Origin: Frigoribacterium sp. VKM Ac-2836
Lineage (GTDB): Bacteria; Actinomycetota; Actinomycetes; Actinomycetales; Microbacteriaceae
Length of the DNA: 64,000 bases
Assembly (NCBI RefSeq): GCF_013248995.1
Contig: NZ_JABRPK010000002.1
Span: 930,001-994,000 of the forward strand
Direction of reading: 5' to 3'
Of the stretch, positions 39,074 to 48,257 are shown in pieces. The notes under the pieces are model-generated. The model saw only the letters and a list, made by a program, of their open reading frames with translations, was not told the origin of the DNA and searched no databases. Every line of letters starts with the position of its first letter. Position 1 is the first letter of the stretch. Position numbers and translations under genes: made by a program.

Positions 39074-40735
39074 TCAGTCGGCCGCGTACTCGTCCAGGGC
39101 GGGCAGGGGACGACCGTCGAAGTCCCACATCGCCTGGTTCTCCCACGCGTTGCCCGAGGTCGGGTCGTCGGGGTCCCAGCCGGCCCCGTCGACCGCGGTC
39201 CACGCGGGCTCCCACGCCACGACGCCGATGCCGCGGCCGCCAGGGGCCGAGGCCACGACGTCCTGGATCGCGCGGAAGTTCGCGGCCTGCCCCTCGGGCG
39301 TCGCGGGGTAGCCCGCGACGAGCTGCGACGGGTCGACGATCACGTTCTCCCAGGTGTGGTCGGGATCGTCCTCGAGGGTCCAGGGGTACGACGTCTCGAC
39401 GATCAGCACGTCGCGGTCGTAGCGCTCGGACAGTGTCGTGACCGCCTGCTGCATGCCCGACAGCCCGCCGTGCCAGTAGCCGTAGTACGACAGGCCGATC
39501 AGGTCGAAGGGCACCCCGCGCGAGGTCGCCTCGTCGAACCACCAGGTGAGCCCGTCGACGCCGGCGTTGATGTTCGTCAGGTGCAGCACGACCTTCGTCG
39601 ACGGCGACACCTCTTTCACCGCCGTCGCACCGGCCGTCAGGAACATCGCCAGGTTGTCCCACTGCGCCCCGCCGACCCCGTCGCTCGGGTCGACGTCCCA
39701 GGTCTGCCCGAGCGGCCAGACCATGCCGGGGTTGATCTCGTTGCCGACCTGCACGGCGTCGGCCGTGATGCCCTCGGCGGCGAGCGCGTCGAGCACGCTG
39801 CGGGTGTGGTCGTGGATCCTCGTGGCGACCTCGGGGGCGCTCAGCCCGAGCCAGGCCTTCGGCATGGTCTGCGCCCCGGGGTCGGTCCAGCGGTCGCTGT
39901 AATGGAAGTCCACCAGCAGCTGCATGCCCGCCGCCTTCACCCGCGCGGCCATCGCGACGACGTCGTCCTTATCGTTGTAGCCGTCGGTCGGGTCGACCCA
40001 GACCTTGAGTCTCACCATGTCGGCGCCGTGGTCGGCGAGCTGCTCCACGGCATCCGTCGGACGACCGGCGGAGTCGAGGTAGACGGCACCGCGGTCCTCG
40101 TTGCGGGGCAGGCCCGAGAGATCGGCCCCGCGGATGTCACGGGTGACGCGGCCGGGGGCGAAGGTCACGTCGTCGATGCTCGCCCAGGCCCCGGCGGCAC
40201 CGGTCGTGGTCAGGGTGGGGGTGCACTGGCTGTGCGTCACCTCGGCCGAGACCGAGAGGTGGAGCCAGCCGTCGTCGGACTCGGTCGAGGGGAGGACCGT
40301 CGTGCCCGCGGCGTCCTTGCTCGAGCCGGTGCCGCACCCGGTCAGTGAGAGCGTGCTCGTGGCGAGGCCACCACCGCTCTTCACCCAGGCCGAGAAGGTC
40401 CACCAGCCGGGCGTCACCTTCTTGAGCTTCTGGCTGGTCGTGGCCGTACCGGCCGTCGGCAGCACGTGCGACAGCCGGGTGGCCGAGTCGTGCCCGCCCG
40501 CCTCGAGCGTCGCCGTGCCCTTCCCCTTCGAGACCCAGCCCGTCGCGCCGTGCTCGAAGCCGGGGTCCTGCACGACGACCGGGCGGGCCGCCGGGCCGCC
40601 GGGAGCCGCGATGGCAGGGCCGCCCGACAGCAGGCCGGCTCCCAGGGCCGCGGTGGCGAGAGCGGCGCCGACGGCGAGACCGCGCCGGCCCCTCCGGTCG
40701 ATGCGGGTGGGCGGTGTGGTGGTGGGTCGTGTCAT
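39074..40735 (-). CDS. ganB: Secreted GH53 arabinogalactan endo-beta-1,4-galactanase
   Basis: 553 residues. Signal peptide with RRGRRGLAVGAALATAALGAG and AIAAPG cleavage region; a beta-sandwich carbohydrate-binding-like domain (about 50-190, DPGFEHGATGWVSKGKGTATL); then the GH53 barrel: GADLSGLPRNEDRGAVY, VRLKVWVDPTDGYN, QVGNEINPGMVWPLG (acid/base Glu) and VLIVETSYPW (nucleophile Glu). It cuts beta-1,4-galactan of plant pectin side chains to oligosaccharides. AAGGAGGACGACACG precedes the ATG. Same strand as, and 59 nt after, ganA. Confidence 0.94.
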   Translation of the reverse strand: MTRPTTTPPTRIDRRGRRGLAVGAALATAALGAGLLSGGPAIAAPGGPAARPVVVQDPGFEHGATGWVSKGKGTATLEAGGHDSATRLSHVLPTAGTATTSQKLKKVTPGWWTFSAWVKSGGGLATSTLSLTGCGTGSSKDAAGTTVLPSTESDDGWLHLSVSAEVTHSQCTPTLTTTGAAGAWASIDDVTFAPGRVTRDIRGADLSGLPRNEDRGAVYLDSAGRPTDAVEQLADHGADMVRLKVWVDPTDGYNDKDDVVAMAARVKAAGMQLLVDFHYSDRWTDPGAQTMPKAWLGLSAPEVATRIHDHTRSVLDALAAEGITADAVQVGNEINPGMVWPLGQTWDVDPSDGVGGAQWDNLAMFLTAGATAVKEVSPSTKVVLHLTNINAGVDGLTWWFDEATSRGVPFDLIGLSYYGYWHGGLSGMQQAVTTLSERYDRDVLIVETSYPWTLEDDPDHTWENVIVDPSQLVAGYPATPEGQAANFRAIQDVVASAPGGRGIGVVAWEPAWTAVDGAGWDPDDPTSGNAWENQAMWDFDGRPLPALDEYAAD

Positions 40736-40794
40736 CGTGTCGTCCTCCTTGACGATCGGTGGGGTGGGGTGCGGTGCTGCCGTCGCCTCGAGGC

Positions 40795-42834
40795 TCAGCC
40801 GCGGGACCGGCTCACGACGCGGACCGCCCCGGCGGGGACGACGATGCGGCCGTCGACGGTGTCGCCGGTGATCAACTCGACGCCCTGGCCGACCACGACG
40901 TCGGTCTCGGTCTCGGCGTGGTTCACGAAGAAGGTGAAGTCGATGTCGTCCCCGTGGCGCACGACGATCTCGAGCCCCTGGGGGTGTTCCACCGGCAGTG
41001 CCACGCCGGCGTCGTCGAGCACCGACCGGACGAGGCCTTCGAGGTCGGCGCCCGTCGTGCGCGTCGAGACGTACCAGGCCGAACCGTCGCCGTGCGCGTG
41101 ACGGGTGACCGCCGGCCCGCCGGCAGCCGGGCCGTCGACGTAGCTCGCGACCGCCACGGCCCCTTCGAGCACGATGTCGTCGGACCAGCCGGTGCCGGTG
41201 GTCCCGTCGTCGAGGGTGACGACCTGGTCGGCGTACAGGGGCAGGAACTCGGGCACCGAGAGACCGAGCACCTCGCGCAGGGCACCGGGTGCCCCACCGG
41301 CGTGCACGGTGTCGTTCTCGTCGACGACGCCCGAGAAGTACGAGGCCACGAACGTTCCGCCCTCGCGGACGAACGCGCCGAGCGCGTCGCTGGTGTGCCG
41401 GTCGGCCAGGTACAGCGAGGGCGCGAGCACGAGGTCGTAGCCCGACAGGTCGTCGTGCGGGTGACGGAAGTCCACCGTCACGCCGAGGTGCCACAGGGCC
41501 GAGTACCAGGCGACGACGCGCTCGCGGTGTTCGAGCTCGACCGAGGGGCGCCACTCGAGGTCGTGGGCCCAGAACGACTCGACGTCCCAGAGGATCGCGA
41601 CCCGCGCCTCCACCCGGCTGCCGCGGACCGCCGCGAGGCGACCGAGGTCGGCGCCGAACTCGACGACCTCGCGCCAGGTCCGGGTCGTGGTGCCGGCGTG
41701 CGGCAGCATCGCGGAGTGGAACTTCTCGGCGCCGTACCGTGACGCCCGGAACTGGAAGAATAGGATCGCGTCGGCGCCCCGGGCCAGGTGGCTCGCGGCG
41801 TTGCGGGCGAGTTCGCCCGGGCGCTTGGCGATGTTGCGGGGCTGCCAGTTGACGGCCGAGGTCGAGTGCTCCATGAGCATCCACGGCGCACCGCCCGCGA
41901 GCGACCGGGTGAGGTCGGCGTCCATGGCGAGCAGCACGTGGTTGTCGCGGCGCTCGGCCACGAGGTAGTGGTCGTTCGCGACGACGTCGACCTCGCGGGC
42001 CCATTTCCAGTAGTCGATCGACGGGCAGTTGGTGGCCATGAAGTTCGTGGTGACCGGGAGGTGCGGTGCGTGTCGCCTGATCGCGTCGCGTTCGGCGGTG
42101 AAGCAGGCCAGCAGGGCGTCCGAGGTGAATCGGGCGAAGTCGAGGCGCGAGGTCTGGTTGACGACCGTGGCCGAGGTGCGCGGGGCGTCGATCTCGTCCC
42201 ACTCGCCGTAGGTCTGACCCCAGAACCGGGTGCCCCAGGCCTCGTTGAGCGCGTCGAGGGTCACGTACTTCTCCTCGAGCCAGGTGCGGAAGGCGAGCAC
42301 CGAGTGGGGGCCGTAGTCCTCGCTGATCGGGGCGCCGTACTCGTTGTGGACGTGCCAGAGCACCACCGCGGGGTGGTTCGCGTAGCGCTCGGCCAGCCGC
42401 TCGGTGATCGCGAGGGCCGCGCGACGGTAGTCGGGGCTGCTCGGGCTGACCATGCCGCGGGAGCCGCGTCCGAGGGTGACGCCGTCACGCGTGACCGGGT
42501 GGGAGTCGGGATAGGCCTTCCAGAACCAGGCCGGGGGGACGGTCGTCGGGGTGGCCAGGTCGACGTCGATGTCGGCGTCGTGCAGCAGACCGAGGATGTC
42601 GTCGAGGAACCCGAAGTCGTACTCGCCTTCACGGGGTTCGAGCAGGGCCCACGAGAAGATGCCGACGCTGACCAGGTTGACGCCCGCCTGCTTCATCAGG
42701 GCGATGTCCTCGAGCCAGACCTCGCGCGGCCACTGTTCGGGGTTGTAGTCCCCGCCGTAACGCAGGTCGGCGCGGCCGGGCAGCCAGGTCGTGGTGGCCT
42801 GGGGCGTGGGCCGGGCGTCGAGCTCGAGTGACAT
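40795..42834 (-). CDS. ganA: GH42 beta-galactosidase
   Basis: 679 residues, cytosolic (no signal). GH42 landmarks: LRYGGDYNPEQWPREVWLEDI, GIFSWALLEPREGEYDF, LWHVHNEYGAP (acid/base Glu), WMLMEHSTSAVNWQ (nucleophile Glu) and the trimerisation and beta domains. It splits imported galacto-oligosaccharides into galactose. RBS AAAGGAGAT before the ATG at 42834. A LacI operator lies between the start and the promoter. Confidence 0.95.
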   Translation of the reverse strand: MSLELDARPTPQATTTWLPGRADLRYGGDYNPEQWPREVWLEDIALMKQAGVNLVSVGIFSWALLEPREGEYDFGFLDDILGLLHDADIDVDLATPTTVPPAWFWKAYPDSHPVTRDGVTLGRGSRGMVSPSSPDYRRAALAITERLAERYANHPAVVLWHVHNEYGAPISEDYGPHSVLAFRTWLEEKYVTLDALNEAWGTRFWGQTYGEWDEIDAPRTSATVVNQTSRLDFARFTSDALLACFTAERDAIRRHAPHLPVTTNFMATNCPSIDYWKWAREVDVVANDHYLVAERRDNHVLLAMDADLTRSLAGGAPWMLMEHSTSAVNWQPRNIAKRPGELARNAASHLARGADAILFFQFRASRYGAEKFHSAMLPHAGTTTRTWREVVEFGADLGRLAAVRGSRVEARVAILWDVESFWAHDLEWRPSVELEHRERVVAWYSALWHLGVTVDFRHPHDDLSGYDLVLAPSLYLADRHTSDALGAFVREGGTFVASYFSGVVDENDTVHAGGAPGALREVLGLSVPEFLPLYADQVVTLDDGTTGTGWSDDIVLEGAVAVASYVDGPAAGGPAVTRHAHGDGSAWYVSTRTTGADLEGLVRSVLDDAGVALPVEHPQGLEIVVRHGDDIDFTFFVNHAETETDVVVGQGVELITGDTVDGRIVVPAGAVRVVSRSRG

Positions 42835-42852
42835 GCGGTGATCTCCTTTGAC

Positions 42853-42866
42853 TGTGTGCGCTCCCA
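42853..42866. promoter_or_regulatory. LacI-type operator O1, ganA side
   Basis: TGTGTGCGCTCCCA matches the palindrome TGTGAGCGCTCACA at 12 of 14 positions. It lies 18 bp before the ganA start codon, just downstream of a -10-like TACAAC on the minus strand. Confidence 0.7.
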
Positions 42867-42911
42867 GTTGTAACACACCGGTATCGAGCGGCGAAAGGGC
42901 CCGTAATGGTG

Positions 42912-42953
42912 TTGACAAGCGAAAACTGCTGTGCGTAACTGTAACCGCTCACA
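42912..42953 (+). promoter_or_regulatory. Promoter and LacI-type operator O2 of the sugar transporter
   Basis: -35 TTGACA (42912-42917), -10-like TAACTG about 18 bp on, then operator TGTAACCGCTCACA (42940-42953), 12 of 14 matches to TGTGAGCGCTCACA. The operator overlaps the start region of transcription, consistent with repression. The two operator centres are 87 bp apart, about eight helical turns. Confidence 0.7.
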
Positions 42954-43029
42954 GGCACAGCGACGTGGTTCTCCGAAGCACGTGCTGTCCCGCCCCCACC
43001 ACAGCTCTTGCTTTCCTCAAGGAGGACGA

Positions 43030-44337
43030 ATGCGCAGCTCATTCCGCCGTCTCGGTGTCGCCACGGTCGCGACCGCCGCCCTACTGCTCACCGCCGGATG
43101 CACCGGCGCCGGGGGAGGCGCGGCCGACGACGGTCCCGTCGAGCTCAGCTACTGGGCCTGGGCCCCGAACCTCGACAAGGTCGTCGATCTCTGGAACGAG
43201 GACAACCCCGACATCCAGGTCACCGTCAACAAACAGGACGGCGGCGACCCGGCGATCACCAAGCTGCTGACCGCGATCAAGGCCGGTAGCGGCGCACCGG
43301 ATCTGATCCAGGCCGAGTACCAGAAGATCCCGACGCTCGTGTCCTCGGACGCGCTCGCGGACATCTCCGACCAGGGGGCCGCCGATCTCGAAGGCGACTT
43401 CTCGGAGGGCACCTGGTCGTCGGTGACGCTCGGCGGTGACGGCGTCTACGCCATCCCGCAGGACTCCGGCCCGATGATGGCGTACTACCGCACCGACGTC
43501 CTCGACCAGTACGGCCTGAGCGTCCCCACCACGTGGGACGAGTACGCCGACGTCGCCACGAAGCTCCACGCCGCGGACCCGACGAAGTACCTCGGCACCT
43601 TCTCGGCCAACGACGCCGGCTGGTTCGCCGGCCTCACGCAGCAGGCCGGTGCCTCGTGGTGGTCGATCGACGGCGACAGCTGGGGCGTCGACATCGAGGG
43701 CGGCCCGACGGAGAAGGTCGCCTCGTACTGGGGCGGGCTCGTCGAGAGCGGAGCGATCGACAACAAGCCGATGTACACGCCCGAGTGGAACGCCGGTCTG
43801 AACGACGGCAGCCAGGTCGGCTGGATCAGCTCGGTCTGGGCCCCCGGCGTGCTGGGCGGCAACGCCCCCGACACCGCCGGCAAGTGGACCGCGGCCCCGA
43901 TGCCGCAGTGGGACGCCTCGAAGCCGGCGGACGGCAACTGGGGTGGCTCGACCACGGCCGTCACGACCCAGTCCGAGCACAAGGAGGCGGCGGTCGAGTT
44001 CGCGACGTGGCTCAACACCGACCCCACGGCCGTGGCGGCGCTCGCCGACATCGCCGGCGTCTACCCGGCGGCCACCGACGCGGCGTCGGAGGCGCTGACC
44101 ACCAGCCCGGAGTTCTTCAGCCAGCAGGACGACTTCTACGACATCGCCGCCGAGGCCTCCGAGTCGGTGCAGCCGTTCACCTACGGCCCGAACGTCAACG
44201 TGGCCTTCAGCGCCTACAACGACGAGTTCGCCAAGGCTGCCGACGCCAAGACGCAGACGGCCTTCGAGGACGCGGTCGGGGCCATGCAGAAGATCACCGT
44301 CGACGACCTGACCAAGAGCGGCTTCTCGGTCAAGTAG
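43030..44337 (+). CDS. Sugar-binding lipoprotein of CUT1 ABC transporter
   Basis: 435 residues. Lipoprotein signal with LLLTAGC lipobox (Cys near residue 24). Substrate-binding fold type 1: SYWAWAPNLDKVVDLWNEDNPDIQV, IKAGSGAPDLIQ, YAIPQDSGPMMAYYRTDVLDQYG. Next to ganA and ganB, so the ligand is probably a galacto-oligosaccharide from galactan. AAGGAGGACGA before the ATG. Confidence 0.9.
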   Translation: MRSSFRRLGVATVATAALLLTAGCTGAGGGAADDGPVELSYWAWAPNLDKVVDLWNEDNPDIQVTVNKQDGGDPAITKLLTAIKAGSGAPDLIQAEYQKIPTLVSSDALADISDQGAADLEGDFSEGTWSSVTLGGDGVYAIPQDSGPMMAYYRTDVLDQYGLSVPTTWDEYADVATKLHAADPTKYLGTFSANDAGWFAGLTQQAGASWWSIDGDSWGVDIEGGPTEKVASYWGGLVESGAIDNKPMYTPEWNAGLNDGSQVGWISSVWAPGVLGGNAPDTAGKWTAAPMPQWDASKPADGNWGGSTTAVTTQSEHKEAAVEFATWLNTDPTAVAALADIAGVYPAATDAASEALTTSPEFFSQQDDFYDIAAEASESVQPFTYGPNVNVAFSAYNDEFAKAADAKTQTAFEDAVGAMQKITVDDLTKSGFSVK

Positions 44338-44418
44338 CGACGTCGGGCGGGGCGGCCGGGGTCGCCCCGCCCGCCCCGTCACCCCTCCGTCACACCCGTC
44401 TCGACCCAAGGACACGGC

Positions 44419-45429
44419 ATGGCCGACACCCTCACCCCTCTCAGCCCGCGAACCGACGGGGCCGGCCCGCCGCCGTCGTCGGCCGGTCGCGAAGCGCCCC
44501 GGCCGGCGACTCGCAAGCGCAACGGCAGCTTCCGCACGCGGGTGCTGACCCCCTACGCCATGCTGGCCCCCGGCATCGTGCTCTTCGTGCTGTTCATGGC
44601 GGCGCCGATCATCTACACGCTGTTCCTCAGCTTCCAGAAGAAGCAGGTCGTCGGCCTCGGCCTCGGCTCGGGCGGGGAGAGCCAGGTCTTCGCCGGTCTC
44701 GAGAACTACGTCGGCTCGCTCACCGACCCCGAGTTCGCCGCGAGCGTCGGCCGGGTGCTGCTCTACGGCCTCGTGCTCATCCCGTGCATGCTCGGCCTCG
44801 CGTTGCTGTTCGCCCTGTTGCTCGACTCGAAGCGCACCCGGGCCGCCTCGTTCTCGCGCGTGTCGATCTTCATGCCCTATGCGGTGCCGGCCGTGATCAG
44901 CTCGCTGCTCTGGGGGTTCCTCTACCTGCCGGCGGTGAGCCCCTTCTACTACGTGTTCGACCGGCTCGGATGGGACGTCGACGGCGTGCTCGGCTCGGGC
45001 ACGGTCCTCTTCGCGATCGCCAACATCGCCCTCTGGGGCGGCGTCGGCTTCAACATGATCGTCATCTACACCTCGCTGAAGGCCGTGCCGAGCGACGTCT
45101 ACGAGGCAGCCAGACTCGACGGCGCCAGCGAGGTGCAGATCGCCCTGCGCATCAAGATCCCCATGGTCGCCCCGGCCCTGGTCATGACCGCGCTGTTCTC
45201 GATGGTGGCCACGCTTCAGGTCTTCGCCGAGCCCACCACGCTGCGGCCGCTGACCAACAGCCTCTCGACCAGCTGGTCTCCGCTCATGCTCGTCTACCGC
45301 GACGCGTTCACCCGCGACGACATCTACTCGGCGGCGGCGACCTCGGTCGTCATCGCGCTCGCCACCTTCATCGTCAGCTTCTTCTTCCTCCGGGTCGTCC
45401 AGAAGCGCGCATTCGGCCAGGAGGACTGA
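44419..45429 (+). CDS. CUT1 sugar ABC transporter permease (first)
   Basis: 336 residues, about six membrane segments after a Pro-rich cytoplasmic N-terminus (about 1-40). The EAA loop is YEAARLDGASEVQIALRIKIPMV. Partner of the following permease. The ATPase is not in the cluster, so a shared MsiK-like ATPase encoded elsewhere is expected. Confidence 0.9.
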   Translation: MADTLTPLSPRTDGAGPPPSSAGREAPRPATRKRNGSFRTRVLTPYAMLAPGIVLFVLFMAAPIIYTLFLSFQKKQVVGLGLGSGGESQVFAGLENYVGSLTDPEFAASVGRVLLYGLVLIPCMLGLALLFALLLDSKRTRAASFSRVSIFMPYAVPAVISSLLWGFLYLPAVSPFYYVFDRLGWDVDGVLGSGTVLFAIANIALWGGVGFNMIVIYTSLKAVPSDVYEAARLDGASEVQIALRIKIPMVAPALVMTALFSMVATLQVFAEPTTLRPLTNSLSTSWSPLMLVYRDAFTRDDIYSAAATSVVIALATFIVSFFFLRVVQKRAFGQED

Positions 45430-45431
45430 CC

Positions 45432-46388
45432 ATGACCACGATCGACCTCGACGACTCCCGCGACGTGCCGACCCCGGTGCCCCACGCGGGCCGCGCCTCC
45501 TCGACTCGCCGATCGCCGTCCGGGAAGGTGCCCCGCGATCCGGCGGCGCCCCGCCTGCACGCCGAGCGACCGAGCGTCGTCTCGACGGTGCTGCTGCTGA
45601 TCGGTGCCGCCTACTGCCTGTTCCCGGTGCTCTGGGTGGTCATGGCTGCGACCAAGGACGGCGGCGAGCTGTTCTCGACCTTCACGCTGGCTCCCAGCGG
45701 CCACTTGATCGACAACGTGGTCGCCTTGACCCAGTACCGCGACGGGCTGTTCTGGCGGTGGATGCTGAACACCGCCGCCTACGCGGGTCTCGGGGCGATC
45801 GCGTCGACCTTCGTGTCGGCCCTCTCGGGCTACGTGCTGGCGAAGTTCGACTTCCCTGGCAAGAAGGTCGTCTTCAACGTGCTGTTGATGGGGGTGCTCG
45901 TGCCCGGCGTCATCCTGGCGATCCCGCAGTACTTCCTGCTGGCCAACGTCGGGCTGACCAACACGTTCTGGGGCGTGCTGCTGCCGCAGATCATCAGCCC
46001 CTACGGCATCTATCTCGCCCGGATCTACGCCGCAGCCGCCGTGCCGACCGACGTGATCGAGGCCGCGCGCACCGAGGGAGCCCGCGAGATGGGCATCTTC
46101 GGTCGCATCGCGATCCCGATGCTGCTGCCGGGGCTCGTGACGATCTTCCTGTTCCAGTTCGTCGCCATCTGGAACAACTTCATGCTGCCGTACATCATGC
46201 TCGGCGACGACTCGCTGTTCCCCCTGACGGTCGGGCTCAACGGCCTGCTGAACCAGGGCGCCTCGGCGCCGGCGCTCTACACGCTCGTCATCACGGGCGC
46301 CCTGCTCTCGGTCATCCCGCTGATCGCGATCTTCCTCGTGCTGCAACGCTTCTGGAAGGTCGACCTCGCGGCCGGTGCGGTGAAGTAG
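45432..46388 (+). CDS. CUT1 sugar ABC transporter permease (second)
   Basis: 318 residues, about six membrane helices. The EAA loop IEAARTEGAREMGIFGRIAIPMLLPG is clear. A charged N-terminal tail of about 50 residues is encoded in part by a GGAGGCGCG motif (45492). Starts 2 nt after the first permease stops. Confidence 0.9.
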   Translation: MTTIDLDDSRDVPTPVPHAGRASSTRRSPSGKVPRDPAAPRLHAERPSVVSTVLLLIGAAYCLFPVLWVVMAATKDGGELFSTFTLAPSGHLIDNVVALTQYRDGLFWRWMLNTAAYAGLGAIASTFVSALSGYVLAKFDFPGKKVVFNVLLMGVLVPGVILAIPQYFLLANVGLTNTFWGVLLPQIISPYGIYLARIYAAAAVPTDVIEAARTEGAREMGIFGRIAIPMLLPGLVTIFLFQFVAIWNNFMLPYIMLGDDSLFPLTVGLNGLLNQGASAPALYTLVITGALLSVIPLIAIFLVLQRFWKVDLAAGAVK

Positions 46389-46455
46389 TGCCGCCTCGAC
46401 GGGTCGACGGCCCGGCGGCTCGGACCGCGCCGACGGTCCGCTGGCTGCCGCACCC

Positions 46456-46461
46456 TATGCT
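46456..46461 (+). promoter_or_regulatory. -10 element of leaderless lacI-type gene promoter
   Basis: TATGCT, 6 nt, then the GTG at 46468. The regulator therefore has its own promoter as well as possible read-through from the transporter genes. Confidence 0.55.
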
Positions 46462-46467
46462 GGCCGC

Positions 46468-47481
46468 GTGAGCAGCACGACCGGCCGCGGCCGACCGACC
46501 ATCGACGACGTCGCGACCGCCGCCGGCGTCTCGCGGGGCACGGTGTCCCGCGCCCTGAACGGCGGCCGATGGGTCAGCCCCGAGGCCAAGACCGCGGTCG
46601 AGGCCGCCATCAAGGCGACCGGTTACCGGGTCAATCCTCACGCCCGCAGCCTCGCGACGAACCGCACCGGCTCGGTCGCCTTCTTGCTGACCGAGGACCA
46701 CGAGCAGCTCTTCGAAGACCCGAACTTCTCGATCCTGCTTCGGGGGGCGGCGTCGGCGCTCGCCGAACGCGACGTGTCACTCGTGCTGATCATGGCCGGT
46801 TCGCCCGCCGAACAGCAGCGGGCCCTCGCCTACATCGGGGCCGGGCACGTCGACGGCGTCCTGCTCGTCTCGGCGCACAGCGGCGGCAGGCTGCTCGCCG
46901 ACGTGGTCGAGTCGGGCGTGCCCGCGATCGCCTGCGGCATCCCGATCGGGCACGAGAAGAAGATGGGGTGGGTGGCCGCCGACGACCGCGAGGGCGCGCG
47001 CGAGATGGTCGCGTACCTGAGTGGCCGGGGGCGCCGGCGCATCGCCACGATCGCCGGCCCCGCCGACACCCCGGGCGGCATCACGCGACTCGAGGGCTAC
47101 CGGGCCGAGCTGGGCGACGCCGCCGACGACTCGCTCGTGCGTCACGGCGACTACGGGCGTGAGAGCGGCCGCCTCGCGATGGAGTCCCTGCTCGCCGAGC
47201 GGCCTGACCTCGACGCCGTCTTCGCCGCCAACGACCGCATGGCGGCCGGGGCGATCGACGCCTTGACGGCCGCCGGGCGACTCGTGCCCGACGACGTGGC
47301 GGTGGCGGGCTTCGACGACTCGAGCGTCGCGACCGCGACCTCGCCCGCCCTGACGACCATGCGTCAGCCGTTCGACCGCATCAGCAACGAGATGGTGCGC
47401 CTGCTGCTTCAGGTCATCGACGGCGAGAAGCCCGCGGCCATGACCCTGCCGACCGAGCTGGTGGTGCGCGCGTCCGCGTGA
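46468..47481 (+). CDS. LacI family repressor of galactan utilisation
   Basis: 337 residues. HTH RPTIDDVATAAGVSRGTVSRALNGGRWVSPEAKTAVEAAI and hinge LATNRTGSVAF, then the periplasmic-binding-like sensor domain (FEDPNFSILLRGAASAL, AANDRMAAGAIDAL, VAGFDDSSVA). It closes the galactan cluster and is the obvious ligand of the two operators between ganA and the binding protein; the effector is probably galactose or a galacto-oligosaccharide. Confidence 0.9.
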   Translation: MSSTTGRGRPTIDDVATAAGVSRGTVSRALNGGRWVSPEAKTAVEAAIKATGYRVNPHARSLATNRTGSVAFLLTEDHEQLFEDPNFSILLRGAASALAERDVSLVLIMAGSPAEQQRALAYIGAGHVDGVLLVSAHSGGRLLADVVESGVPAIACGIPIGHEKKMGWVAADDREGAREMVAYLSGRGRRRIATIAGPADTPGGITRLEGYRAELGDAADDSLVRHGDYGRESGRLAMESLLAERPDLDAVFAANDRMAAGAIDALTAAGRLVPDDVAVAGFDDSSVATATSPALTTMRQPFDRISNEMVRLLLQVIDGEKPAAMTLPTELVVRASA

Positions 47482-47550
47482 CGTGACCCGCGCCTCCTGC
47501 GGTGCCCGGCCCTCGGCATCGGACCCGGGCGCTCGCGTAGGGTCGGCGGC

Positions 47551-48237
47551 ATGACTGATCTCGACGGAGCCGTGGTGCTCGTGGCCGGTGCGTCCGGCGG
47601 ACTGGGGCAGCGTCTAGCGGCCATGCTCGAAGACGAGGGGGCCGTCGTCGTGCGCGCGGCCCGACGCCCCGAGTCGTTGTCGGGTCCGGGCGCCTACCTC
47701 GCCGACCTGCGGGAGCGATCGGGAGGCGCGGCGTTGGTCCGGTCGGCCCTCGACGAGCACGGACGCCTCGACGGCGTCGTGGTCGCCGCGGGCGTCGTCG
47801 CCTTCGGCGCGGCGAAGGACCTCGACGACGACGCGCTCGACGAGCTCGTCGGGACGAACGCGCTCGGGCCGATCCGTCTGCTGCGCGACGCCCACACCGC
47901 CCTCGCGGAGTCGGCGGCCGCCGGTCGCGAGCCCTTCGTCGTGACCCTGAGCGGCGTGGTGTCGGAGTCTCCCACGACCGGGATGGCCGCCTACTCGGCG
48001 TCGAAGGCCGCGCTCGCCGCCTTCGTCACCGCAGCGGGGCGTGAGTACCGACGGGACGGCATCCGGGTGCTCGACGCCCGCCCCGGCCACACCGACACAG
48101 GTCTCGCCACCCGAGCGGTGGCGGGTGAGGCCCCGACCTTCGGCGCGGCGCTCGACCCCGATTCGGTGGCCGAACGCATCGTGCGGGCCATCGTCGACGG
48201 CGAGAAGGACCTGCCGAGTTCGGCCTTCGCCGGCTGA
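47551..48237 (+). CDS. Short-chain dehydrogenase/reductase
   Basis: 228 residues. VLVAGASGGLGQRLA cofactor motif, VVVAAGVVAFG (NNAG-like), catalytic S of TLSGVVSE and YSASK. Small SDR of unknown substrate. A TAGGGT -10 (47538-47543) is 7 nt before the ATG, so leaderless. A GGAGGCGCG motif (47722) encodes part of a variable surface loop. Confidence 0.85.
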   Translation: MTDLDGAVVLVAGASGGLGQRLAAMLEDEGAVVVRAARRPESLSGPGAYLADLRERSGGAALVRSALDEHGRLDGVVVAAGVVAFGAAKDLDDDALDELVGTNALGPIRLLRDAHTALAESAAAGREPFVVTLSGVVSESPTTGMAAYSASKAALAAFVTAAGREYRRDGIRVLDARPGHTDTGLATRAVAGEAPTFGAALDPDSVAERIVRAIVDGEKDLPSSAFAG

Positions 48238-48257
48238 ACGCGAGCGCTGGGACGCGC

